This document shows, piece by piece, positions 15,501-27,146 of a DNA stretch of 64,000 nucleotides. This DNA comes from Brugia malayi (taxonomy: Eukaryota; Nematoda; Chromadorea; Rhabditida; Onchocercidae): assembly GCF_000002995.4 (NCBI RefSeq), contig NW_025062479.1:17480721-17544720 (forward strand), in the 5' to 3' direction. Position numbers and translations under genes: made by a program. Position 1 is the stretch's first letter. Every line of letters starts with the position of its first letter. A model generated the notes under the pieces. The model searched no databases and was not told where the DNA came from. It was given only the letters and a program-made list of their open reading frames with translations.

Positions 15501-18500
15501 TATCAAAAACGAAAACTCTTCAAGAAGTTTAGAGCATTGAAGCATGCAATGTAGAGAAGTGTGCCCAATGGACTGCATGGGGCAGCTGGGAAGTATGCTC
15601 TGTAACTTGCGGAGTAGGACAACAAATAAGACGAAGGTAAATTTTACTGCCGATGCTTGTGATTTTGGTATTACGTTCTAGTCGGAATGTATATTTTTTA
15701 ATATATAAAACACAAATTCATATTGGTTTAGCAATAACTTTGGTATTTGAATGGCTTTTATTTAAGTCCAAACTTTTTAAACTTTGAAAATTTCAGGCAA
15801 TGCATAGGCGGTAATAGATGCGTTGAGGAAACTCTTGAGAAAAAGGCGTGCAAACAACTCCCTTGCCCTTCTTGGTCCATTTGGGAAGCGTGGAGTACGT
15901 GTAGTGTTAGCTGTGGTAATGGACATAGGGTAGGTACCATGTTTGAACAAAAGTATTAAACTAATGAATTTTTCTGTTTTAGGCACATTTCACAATTTAA
16001 AGGATTTGCAGAAATTAATAGTTCCAAGTAGGTAAAAAGTGGTAAAGTGACTGTCAATTTTTTATCACCACTGAACTAATGATATTAATACTTTCTAGAC
16101 TTTAATTCACATTGCAAAGAGGAATTTCTGTTCGCATGACTTCTAAATGCTAAAACAAATTTTCCATACTTTCAATGCCTGTGTTTATTTTAATTTCATC
16201 GCAGCATCGAACAAGGATTTGCTACGATAGCAAAAATTGTACCGGAGATCCAGAAGAACATGAAGTATGCATTAGGAATTCGTGTCCGCAGTGGACCGAC
16301 TGGTCTTCGTGGACACAGTGCACTGAAACTTGCGGTACGAAAGGAAATAAACTCCGCATAAGGTGAAGTTAAGCACTCATAATGTTATGTGCATTTGATA
16401 ACAACGACTATGTTCAAAGTGAGTGAGTATCATGAAATAAACTAGGCTTGGCTGATAGTTGATAGTCATAATAGAACTTATGAGTTCACTATAGTATGCT
16501 CCTTTCAAATCTCTTTGCAAATATAAATTTCATTTTCATTCTATTAACGAAAGTATTCTTTACGACAAGTCAGCTATCTCGTGAAATAGAATTTGATTCG
16601 AATAGTTTGCAAAGGAGTATTTTACAGAGAAGGCGATGCTTGAGACTAATTCTAATTTTACTGAGATAAAGATTATCGTTAATTGAAATTATTGAATAAT
16701 ATTACAAAAATTGAGGAAGTAGATCTGGAAAAGCAGTGAGAATTCATGATTATAGTGAGTAAAAAGCTGTCTCTAGCGCTGATCTTTACTCTTCATACAG
16801 TACAAGTTGGACTTTAGCATATATCAATTTCCCCTAAAACTCTTAGATATTGCAAGTAAATTTGGATTAGAACAAAAGACGTAGTTGAACAAAAAATTGA
16901 CAACTGTTAACACGTTATGTTAACAGCCAAGTCAGAGCTTGCTATCAGGCTGGAAGATCTTGGGAATAAAATCAGAAACAATTTTTAACAATAAACACTG
17001 AACATATTCTAACAAACTGTAAAATTCCAGACAATACGGACAAATATTGAATAACGGATCTCCTAATTAAACATTTATCTAAGGACTATTCAAATAAGAC
17101 AATCTTTAATCAGATTTAATACAAATTCATTTCGACATATCATGTCAGCCTAGCACTGTACTACCTGGTCATTACAGGACCTGTTTGAAAGATAATTTGA
17201 TAAGTTCGCTTTGCGATGGTGCAGCACAAGATCAGATAGCATGCCAAGATCTTCCAGAATGTCCTAGCTGGATCTCATGGAGTTCCTGGTCAACGTGTAG
17301 TGTCACCTGTGGGCATGGGCAAGAAAACAGGTCATTTTCAAGCAAATTGTGTATGAGGTAGCCATAGTCACTATTTCAAGGCTCACTTAGTTCCCAATTC
17401 TATTTACTTTATTAGCTTTTAAAACTTTTTTTTTTTTCATTCCATGTATCGGCAAATATTCAAATTTACTAGGTTTTTCGTTGTTTTTTATAAAATTACT
17501 TTATTCCAGACAACGATCCTGCCTTCCGATAGGCGCGAAATGTATCGGTACTGAGAGCGAGTTTCGATTTTGTCAGGAATCGGTGTGTCCTTACTGGGAT
17601 GAATGGTCTCCATGGAGTTCATGCTCTGTCACCTGTGGTTCTGGAACTCGTGAACGAAGAAGAAAGTAAGATGATGTATTGTTTAGAGCTAAGATCAAGG
17701 AAACGACTGATTTGTAATGAATACATCAATTTGCTGATATCAATTAGTAGCAATTGCAAATAATAAGACCAGGATCATACATCAGTTAAAGATTTTAACA
17801 ATGTTTTTGGTGAACTTTAATTTTGCAACATTTGCTTGTGATCAGTCTTTGTGTATCAATTTGTCATCCTTATAGCTTGAAAACAGCATACCTTTTTTTG
17901 TTTTCAGATGTGTAAAAGACGGTGTAATTAAGGCTGTAGCTAAAGAAGGCTTCTCTTCAGGAAGTGGTCAGCATGCATGTTTGTTTACTTCTAAGTGTAA
18001 CTTAACTTCTTCATGAGTGAGAAAGAGAGGAAAATTCAATATTGTTAGGAAAAACTTTCAGATTTAACAAACAGTATCAAACAGAAAGTTATTCCTCTAT
18101 ATATGAGTGATCGATCCGCAAATGATCAAGTTGACATTAAAATGCAGAGTAATACTGCGCAACGCAGTGGTAATCCATTAATGTCAACTAACTCCTTCGT
18201 AAGTTGCGCATTAATTCAAAAATTTATTAAACTCTATTTATATACAAGAGTACAAGGAAAATAAAGAAACCGAATATATGAAGCACTTATACATTTCCAG
18301 GTTGATGGAAATATTTCTGTGGTTAAGATTATTCGAGACAATAACGGTTGCACTGGAAATGCTGTTGACAGTGAACAGTGTGATGCAGGTTAGTCATATA
18401 TCGAATATCGGACTGATTGCTTTTAATTATTTTTGTCAACATCTCCTATGAAATGATAATGATTAGGGAATACCGAGATATGCCGGAACATGAATATTGA

Positions 18501-21183
18501 AAGTTTCAAGCTTACTGCTACTTGATTCGTATTATCCTAATGAAGATAGACAGAATTGTCGAAAGCTACCCATTGCCGATAAGTAGGTAAAAAGTAAAAA
18601 GAAGATGCATGAAAATGAATTACTAGAAATGTTTGCGGTACTGAAATATTGTATGCCTTTCCCGTCCACATCAAAACCATAAAATTTGTACTGTTTTCCT
18701 TGCAGTGCATTCATACTCAAATCTTCTCGATATTTGCTTCGCTGAAGCAAATTCCAGTTTTTACGTTCAGGTTGTCCGCTGTCGCTATCATTGATCTCAT
18801 AACATATTAAGTTTCTAATGAAGCACTTTTAGGTCATTGTTGTAAGCTGTCTGAGTGGACAATGTGGAGCGCCTGCAGCGTAAGTTGTGGTGGCGGAACT
18901 CGTGAAAGGTTATTGCATGCAGCATAAAACCATGTCTTCATTAGTTTGCATTCTCAGTCTTGACAATCTAATAATTCCTTGAATCGCTGTCGCTAATGTG
19001 ATAATTGCCTATTTATTTTTCTAAACCGATCATCAGATTTCTATCTGTTACTTAACAGTATTACTTATTTAAATATTTGTTGGATATTTCATTATTTTTT
19101 TCTTGTTACAAATATTTAACATGAACTGAGTTATTAGATCTCAAAAAAAAAAAAAGGGTTTTCTTTCTTCAGACACCGAAAATGTTCTCAGGATGTGCCG
19201 CAAAATTATGAACTTAGCAGGTCCTCATATTATTCAAAATTGATACGAAAGCATATACCAGTGGGGCCTACTCCGCAGCACAAATTTCGTCCTGTTGTCT
19301 TTGGGCAGTATGGGAGATCAAATTATGAAAGACAAGGCATGATAAAATCATTTGCAGCCGAATTTTGCAATAATAATATGTTAAGATCAAGTTTGAACTC
19401 AGTTTAGATATGAAATAATCTGGCTGCAATTTCTCAAATTTTGTTATTAATTTTTGTTTATGCTGAGCAAAAATGTTTGCAAATTTTGTAACTCATAAAG
19501 TAGGAGCCACGTTGGCGTAAGTAAACACCTGAGCTTTGAAGGTTTGCAACCGATTGTACCAGTAAAACGATTAGATAGCTTAACACGAACACGTCGGCAA
19601 ACAGAAACCGTTCGTAAATTTGGACTGTTTGAACAAGGTACTCTATAATTTATCTGACAAATAAATTTGTTCAGAAATATATTGTGATTTTTTAGCTTCT
19701 TGTTTTAGCAAAAGAATTTGTTCAAATTAATTTTAGAACTTTTCAAAGTTTTATTTCTGTTTTTTACAATGGTTATCTTTAAAAAAAAAAAAAAGGAAAA
19801 ATCCTAAGTTTGGATGAATTACATATGATTTTGTACCGAGAACCGATGAGTTTCTTTGTGATTGTGATGGAGAACTGCGTGAGGAAAATAGCTGTGCCCA
19901 AATATCATGCCCTGAATTAAGCAATGCTCGTACATGCGGTTGGTCTCATTGGACCGAATGGTGCGGTTATACAAGGTCATGTAATCAGGTATCAGTTTTC
20001 AAAGCCAGATTATGTGAAATAGACTTGAGGATTATATGAGATTCATATTTTTATACTTAGTACGATATGAATTTGTGAATTTTATAACATGTCCTAAAAT
20101 ATCTGAATTTGAATCGAAATCTTCAGAATTTTCAATCTAGGGTGATCGGATACGTACTCGATACTGCGTTGATGGTATTTCAGCAAACGATAATACATCA
20201 AATAGCAACACTGAAAAAGACCTTTGCATTCTTTCGGTATTTTTACCTTCTAAAACTTTTCAACTATCATAAATTTGTAATTCTGTCGTAGAGATATTAT
20301 GTTTCATTAAGGAATGCTCCATAGGGCGAGAATCAGGATTAGTAACAAGAGAACAGAGTGCAGGACCTTGTCTGTATTCAGTTCAGTCGGACTTCCATAA
20401 TCTTTTCCAACACAGCTTTCGTCAAATAATGTCAACCGTCAGTCGTGATAATGACATGGATTGTTTGTGGTCTTCATGGAATTCAGAAACTTCTTGTATA
20501 GGTGGCTTCAAAACGAAAACACGATCCTGTATTGGAATTTGTTAGTTTCTGTTTCATTTCATTGCTCATATCTGCTCACCAAAAGACAGTTTAAAAGATA
20601 TGTCATCTTTCAACATTATTTTCGATTTGTTTCTAATTAGAGTGGAAATCAGGACAAATAACTGTGTCACTTACTTTTTAGCAACAAAAACTAAATGTCA
20701 CTGTGATGGTAAACTTGAGGAACAAATTGTGTGCCTTTGTCCACGGCTGGAAATGGTAAGATCAAATCAGAAGGTCGGTGCAGCAGCAGAATTCACATCA
20801 CTATCACCACTGATAACGTCGAAACAAATTGCAATGCCTGAAGAACGAATGACAGTTTATCCCAGTAATTTCACCAGAGCTTCTTGTTCATGGTCACAGT
20901 GGGGAATGTGGAGTATTTGTTCTGAGACTTGTGGTGCAGGCAAGACCATACGAAAACGTTTCTGTCCTTGCAGGTACGATTTTGGTAATAACCAGGAGGT
21001 AATTGTTGCTGTTGATTTTGTGTAGTTAGCCTATGGATTAAGCAAAATTTACTCAAATTCAAGTAGGATGGTTTGTGTGTATCTGCCATGAAAATTTTTA
21101 CCGTTTAAAGTACAGATTTTTTCAGGTTCTGCAGTTTTGGAGAATCTTTGGAAGTGCAATTCTGTGAGTTGATGAAGTGTTAA
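12501..21183 (+). CDS. Secreted PAN/Apple and thrombospondin type-1 repeat protein (24 exons)
   Basis: Encodes a secreted protein of about 1,160 residues. Exons: 12501-12558, 12740-12900, 13126-13381, 13883-14043, 14392-14461, 14551-14663, 14819-15128, 15255-15409, 15533-15636, 15797-15929, 16205-16362, 17178-17330, 17510-17665, 17908-17978, 18062-18198, 18301-18388, 18833-18908, 19173-19307, 19504-19637, about 19834-19988, 20141-20236, 20294-20540, 20682-20973, 21126-21183. Phases match everywhere except exon 19 to 20. Exon 1 is a signal peptide ([14 protein letters not shown]). Exons 2-3 carry a PAN/Apple-like cysteine pattern ([25 protein letters not shown]). Exons 7-13, 17, 20, 22 and 23 each hold one TSR with WxxW and CSVTCG motifs; those in exons 20 and 22 are degenerate. 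Ser/Thr-rich spacers lie in exons 3-7 and 14-16. No membrane segment or protease domain is visible, so it is not an ADAMTS. TSRs commonly bind glycans and matrix, and PAN domains bind protein or carbohydrate; the actual partner is unknown. Confidence 0.88.
12740..13250 (+). other. PAN/Apple-domain coding segment (exons 2-3)
   Basis: Exon 2 joins exon 1 in phase 1 (G|AT gives Asp) and exon 3 in phase 0. The joined frame has regularly spaced cysteines in the order C-C-(about 30)-C-C-C-C-C, ending near VLDQCP, as in PAN/Apple modules. The exon 2 reading frame is not the ATG-initiated frame visible at 12746. That overlapping frame runs on through the donor at 12900 and stops, so it is a shadow. 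Confidence 0.75.
14392..18908 (+). other. TSR array core (repeats 1-8)
   Basis: Repeats 1-7 come from exons 7-13, close to one repeat per exon, with borders inside the repeat after the CSVTCG core (in exons 9 and 11-13 the border falls in an Arg codon, phase 2). Examples: exon 7 [15 protein letters not shown], exon 9 [15 protein letters not shown], exon 13 [15 protein letters not shown]. Repeat 8 (exon 17, [14 protein letters not shown]) follows a spacer of about 100 residues. The regular phases suggest growth by exon duplication. Exons 5 and 6 before the array encode a Cys-containing linker. Confidence 0.8.
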
Positions 21184-22477
21184 TTTCCGTTTGAACTGTG
21201 CTAAAGTTTTTAAAATTTATGAAGTTGCTACAAGCGAACTTAAATACTTGCAATCTTCTGAGTAGGTAAATTAAACGGAATAGTGTGATGATTTCAAGAA
21301 GCTTATTACCCCTATGACATTCTGTTTTGATTATATTAATAATTCCATATGTTTATTGATTGATGCAATAACTTTTAGTTTGTATTTTTATGGAAAAGAT
21401 CATTTATAACCGATAAAGAAGCTTGCAGGCTTGTTCAGATTTATGCATGGTAACTTCCGAACTTCTAAACTCTTAGATATTTTGTAAACTTAGAGTTTTT
21501 GTGTTTATATGCAAGAAAAATATGATCAGTGAATAGGAATGGGAAGCGAGAACAAGTAGTTCTTTTGCATAGATTAAGAGCGTAGCAAGTGAAACTAAAT
21601 AGACAGAGGAAAAAATTCGACGCAATAAGACAGGAACAAGGATCAATTGAGGAAACCAGATCTATACTAATTGCAACACCTTATAAGCTATAAAAAATCC
21701 GGTTCGTTTTTACTTATAAATAAACACTGCAATATACAATGTGATGCGTAATTTAAAGATTTCAAAGTTCTCGTATATGCCGGATCATTTACCAGCCGTG
21801 GGTCTTTTGTCACTTTCATTCATTACTTTCACTATTATCATACACTCTTCAAAATATTTAAGTGAAAAAGAAGGTAAAAATCAATCAGGAACAATGGTAT
21901 TTCTAAGAAGAGAAGGAAGATTAAACTGCAGTACAAAAACAAAATATAAATATTTGTTTGCATATGCAAAATATAAAATGGAATATGATCATTTTTTATA
22001 CAAGAAATAAATCACAGAATAAATAAATTGACAATGAGATATCTTGACGTACCAGTACCTCACGCTAAAACAAGTTCATTATATTGGTTGTTAAACAGTT
22101 TTCTCTAATCATTTCGCTGATTGTGTTGTCGATTGAAACTGTGTGGTCAATCACTATCAACTATCAATAGAATGCTGAATTATATTCCGGTTGCTTAGGA
22201 GCGAATATTCATTTGCAATCGGATATTACCCTAATTGTTATCACCCGTACCACATTGAGTACATCGTGCTCATGAAAAGTAATTAAATAGATGAAAGTTA
22301 GGTGACACGATTGAAATCATAAATGTGCTACGTTTTTTCACTGAATACTTCACATCTAAATGATTTATACATGTAACACACTGTAAGTCATTCTTTTACT
22401 GAATAATCCAAGTTTATTGGATGTTACATTTATTGTTGTTATGCCCCATTATATATTATATACATATATAAGTATAT

Positions 22478-22503
22478 ATATGCTATATATATATATAGCA
22501 TAT
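22478..22503. repeat. 26-bp perfect palindrome within AT-rich tract
   Basis: The segment equals its own reverse complement. It has a TA-repeat core flanked by TGC and GCA, inside a longer AT-rich tract from about 22,448. It is cruciform-prone simple sequence with no protein-binding motif I can name. Confidence 0.7.
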
Positions 22504-22657
22504 TGTATTGAGTCGAACGAGTTAATTCATATTTGTTTCTTCTTTGCATTTAAATTATAACTAGTAATCAAGCCTGATAATGATTTCAACGTAAACTGTA
22601 ATTGAAGTGGTAATTAAAGCTATTAACTGATAGAACGCTGACGGCATGAAGCTAGGA

Positions 22658-22682
22658 TATATATATATATATATATATATAA
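22658..22682. repeat. (AT)n microsatellite
   Basis: About 12 uninterrupted AT dinucleotides in non-coding DNA. A similar run lies at 12605-12625. Confidence 0.8.
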
Positions 22683-23679
22683 ACCTTCAACAACTGATTC
22701 TAATGTTTAGAAAAGTGTACAATGCATGCACAATCCAACTTGTTAGATATGAACAGTAATGCTTCAGCAAGCGATCGCTTTTGTTACCTTACTAGCATTA
22801 CTTCGCTGATCGAAGCAACTATGTTATAGCTTCTTCTGCATCACAGTGATCAGTTTGATGATAGACGTCCCCTCATATTCGAAGTATCTATCTCTTTGCT
22901 AAAAAATAATGCTAATAGAGAAGGAAAGAGAAAAGTTTTTTAAATTACTAACGCACAGTAAAAATTAGTAATTAACTATACTAGTAATAATTAAATTTTT
23001 ATAAAGTTGAATTATCAGTAGTAATTAGTAAAGCTTCCAGTAACAAGAACTTTCAATACTAGTGAGTCTTCATTGAAGTGATTTAACTTTATAAAAAAAG
23101 AATTATATTTTGGAAAATTTGAGAAACGGCATTGCGATATTCAAAAGCTAGTCATATCTGCCGGATACATTTCAAATTTACATTGTTAGGAGTACTTCAG
23201 CATCTTTAAAAAAATAAAGTTTAGATAGAGAATCCACTGTTCATGCATGAAGAAAATCCAAAAGATAAAAAAAGAAAAATTTTACAAATCAAAAATCGAA
23301 TAGCGTTTTGAATTAGTACAGTTATACTTTTAACAATAATCCATAACATTTCTGTTGTGTGATCAATCGGGAAACTCATTGACAATAACAATGGGATTTG
23401 CTTCTAATAAGGTAATTTAAGATCAAAGATAGAGAGTTAAATTAGTTAGAAATACTACTTTATTAGCTAATAACCTTTACTGTCTTCTTCAAACCGATCC
23501 AATTTACTTAACCGTTTATACTGCTTTTTGATGATGAAAGAAAGCTTTCACGGAGAGATAAACGAATAAATCATTCTAGAATACTTTTCTTAGAAAGTTT
23601 TGCGAACTTCGTATTTTTGTTCCGTCCTTTTTTCCTTCAGAAAAGTGTTCATTGAGTGGTATCGATACAAGAGCACTAC

Positions 23680-23960
23680 CACAACCATTACCACTACTGC
23701 ACTGCAACTAACAGCTCTCCCATACTACTATCGTTTGCCCGTTTTGAGCCGCCGGCCGCAGGGCATCCGGTTTTATAAATCGCGATAGCAACCGCACCGC
23801 AGCTACTACCAATCCAATGCACTATCCCTTTCTCCTCGTACCGAGCGGAGTGGTATTTGTCTACTCACTTATCTCAATCTCCACCTGCGTTATCGTTATC
23901 GCCATCCGTCGTTATCGGCCATCTTAGTGCGATTGCAGTAGATTTCCGACAATTCACTGC
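23680..23960. other. GC-richer island, possible regulatory element
   Basis: About 280 bp markedly richer in G and C than its surroundings, with CGCCGGCCGC, a TATA-like TTTTATAAATCGCG, and repeated CGTTATCG/GCCATC motifs. No frame continues as a plausible exon with splice sites; the plus frame at 23600-23788 runs mainly through Ser/Thr/Tyr codons and stops. It could be a conserved promoter or enhancer, or an unrecognised RNA gene. Function is not shown. Confidence 0.3.
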
Positions 23961-26812
23961 TTGATTGGATGACAAACGTTACGCTGTACTGATCTTACAG
24001 CTACAATCAGTCATTTTCTCTTCATTATTATTTTCATTCTTTCATTACTTTCCAACAGTACCATTCCGTCTGTTTTTCTTCATGATACTTTCTACATTGA
24101 AGTGTAACATCGAACACTTTTACTTACGTGATACCCAGTGCCAAACTCTATTTCTCTTTCATAGCTCTAGTTGTTCTTAAGAGCTCAACACTTATGCATC
24201 AACGAAAATAATAAATTACTCTTTCCACTTGTTCTGTAATGATAGACGACAACCCCAGCTATTTAAATGTCCTATCAGTTTTTATTGTCTCTCATCCTCT
24301 CTTTCCTATTTTCCCTTCAATATCCTTATGTTTAATATTAATTCAAGGACAAAATTTCACTCTTTTAATGTGACAAAAGAACAGATCATTGCCAATTTGA
24401 AACATGAATATTAATAGAAGCCAAGTGCTGAACACATACTTTATTAACGGTGACAAAAGTAATATTGGTATAGGTAAACGAATGTTGCATCAATGGATCC
24501 CATCCTCCAGAACTATCATATTTTGCCATCTATAAATTTCTGCAAGAATTGTATTTCGGCAGCTTTTTATTAATAAAAAAGTTTTCGAAGGTAACTTTGT
24601 GCTTTGTTTCAACAATTGTCCTTTATTTCTATGAGGGAAGGAAGAACTGTAAAACAAAAACGATTTATATTCTTCCTTTTTGGGAAAAAGGAAGAAAAAG
24701 AAGGGATAGAATTTTAGTGAGAAGAAGATGGCATTAATAAATAGCACTATAATCAACAATAAGAGCTCCAAATCTTGTTTGCTGATTATTTACCATAAAG
24801 GCATTTAAACCCGTTTTTTCGAAGATGACAAAAATCAAAAATTTTTTTTTCAATTTTTAAAGTCACTGATTACTTCCGACTTACCTTTTGGGTGAGAAAT
24901 CACTTTGTTTGGTTTAACAAAAGTTCTCGATTGTCATTACATAAGCTTGACGCAGGTTATATGACCCAATGCTTAACCTTTCTGAAACATGAAGGTTTGT
25001 AGACCTGTAAATGCCCTCATGCTTTTTTTCAATTCATAATTTTGCATATCGCTATTTCATGGATTTAAAATTTTCACTTAAATAGTACGATTTTAAAACG
25101 TTAAGATGTTTATGGAATTCTCCCAAAAAGCAATAGAGAGAAGTTGAAATTTCTTTATGCTTTATCAAGTGTTATTGAATTTTCATAAAATCTTCATAAT
25201 TATTTGGTTCGTCTAATTCTAACTACTTATTATCGCTTATTTTGTTCTTATGACTTAAAAGAGAGGATACCTTTTGAAAATTCTTAAATATATTTGGCCA
25301 CTTCCTGGTTAATGAGCTTAAAAATGAATAATAGAGTCATTTATTTCTTGCCATTTAGTACCAAAACATAAAACCTTTTTATTAATGCTTAAACTTCTAC
25401 AATGAGAAGGAATCTATTTCCCTTCTTATTATCGTCAAACAGTTTATTTGTGATAGGAAGATTAGAAGGATTTTAGATCTGTAACTATAGTTTCACAATG
25501 GAAAAGAAAAGTTCGAGTAATTTAGGAATCAAGTAATGATATTTCGTAATCATCAGATACGTTTAAAAGAGCGAAGCACTAAGAAAAGTCATGACTCAGT
25601 GGTTATTTTAATTTGTTTACAAGACCGTTTTGTACCTTCTGCCAATCTTGACCATTACTAAAATTTGGAATGTGCTGAGTGGATGAGGAATTGAATGATT
25701 TGAATAATATAAGAAGTATTTCGCAAATAATAAAAAGTATGAAACTAAGGTTTTATTGGAGAAAGCAGAAATATGAGCGTTAAGTTTGAATGGGCCATAA
25801 GGTCTAATGATCTTTAGAATATATATAATTTTTTTTTATTTTAATTCACTCTTCCACAAAATATTAAAAATACATAGAAATGCTTCATTTCATTATAGGG
25901 ATGCTAAAATTAAATTCTTTTTTTTTTTTTTGCAAATGATTCAGCATTCCATGATAATATAATAGAAGTCATGAAGTGAGTTGTTTTTATAATTTTTAAA
26001 TTTCTCTCTATCCTCCATTCTATTGAAGTTATGTAGAAAATTATATTTCTATTGAAATTAGCATGAAGTGACGAGATTTTGCTAGAAAATCCAATGAACT
26101 TTTTTTCTGAATATATACAAACTTAAATCAAACATCACTTATCTTATTAATGAAACAAAATATTGTCTATAAAATCTGTTTTAGGCTATGGTTTCACGAA
26201 ATTTGTTTAGCCTAACAAACAGGCCTTATTTTCTGAACAAATAAGACAACAAATAATTTGTCCAGGTTTCCAAAAGTTAATATCTGAACAGGGGTCGTAA
26301 GAAACGTTAACAGCATCAGGATAACTGAGGTATTTTTTTTACCAGTTATTAATGTACTTAATATTAACATATACTTATTCTGAGTTAAATCGTCTGGGTA
26401 TCTGAATTTCCAATTCCATTTTCTCCCAGTTTCTTTCAGCAAAGAAAAAGGGAAAGTAAAAGCAAGAAATTGTTTGGCCAATTGCTTCTTTCGGATATCA
26501 TTCCTTACCATAATTTGTTAATTTGTTAATGATTACATTTATTTCCTTCACTTTTCTTTTACCGATGTGTTTTGCTAAACTTTCGTTTGAGCAGTATTCT
26601 TTAAATCAGACGAGTTTCCAAGACTTATCTGTCTAATAGGAGGTAAGTGCTTATCCTTTCCCGTTTGTTATTGGGTAATATTGCTGAACGATGCGGTTCA
26701 TTTAATATTTGTTATGAGCTTGTTGATTGTTGGCATTTCTTGGCTGAGTAAATTTTCTGTTGAACTGATTGTTTGAAATGGAATAGATTGCATCCATTTA
26801 ACATTAATCGCG

Positions 26813-26905
26813 AACGCCACCATTTCGTTTTTTCTATAAAAAGAAGTAACGCACAGTGACGCTTTCGACATTTTTTGCTTACAGCGACTGAAAAAGAAAT
26901 ATGAT
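26813..26905 (+). repeat. Upstream copy of the BPI promoter-leader duplication
   Basis: 93 bp matching 27054-27146 at about 88 of 93 positions, offset by exactly 241 bp. It carries the same CTATAAAAAG box, the ACGCACAGTGACGCTTTCG block, the TTTTTTGCTTACAG acceptor and the start codon context. After its ATG (26901) the frame differs from the BPI signal peptide and stops within 15 codons. So it is a duplicated promoter or leader, not a second gene copy. Confidence 0.85.
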
Positions 26906-27053
26906 CCATAACAGTCCAGTTCTCAATCAACAGACTCATAACTGATCATATTATCCACTTTAATCATTGTAATCTTCTCATCGCTATTGCCAACTTATCA
27001 AGAATTCAATCTTTGCAGCGTTCTTCATTATTATCATCGCTAGTACCACCGTA

Positions 27054-27146
27054 AACGCTACCATTTCGTCTTTTCTATAAAAAGGAGTAACGCACAGTGA
27101 CGCTTTCGGCATTTTTTGCTTACAGCGACTGAAAAAGCAATATGAT
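27054..27146 (+). promoter_or_regulatory. Promoter/leader of the BPI gene (TATA-like box, 3' splice site)
   Basis: Downstream copy of the 93-bp repeat. It holds a TATA-like CTATAAAAAG near 27078 and a strong acceptor TTTTTTGCTTACAG (AG at 27124-27125), 16 nt before the BPI ATG at 27142. The acceptor so close to the ATG fits spliced-leader addition. The TATA-like box lies about 45 nt upstream of it. Confidence 0.55.

Larger units (their letters stand above)
21184..26812. other. Intergenic region between the PAN-TSR and BPI genes
   Basis: No supported gene. An AATAAA at 21719-21724 lies about 540 nt after the TSR stop and could be a poly(A) signal, but it is weak evidence in AT-rich DNA. The stretch holds AT microsatellites, a 26-bp palindrome (22478-22503) and a GC-richer island (23.68-23.96 kb). 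The minus-strand frame at 26212-26511 (99 codons) has balanced composition but no resemblance I recognise. Confidence 0.5.
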
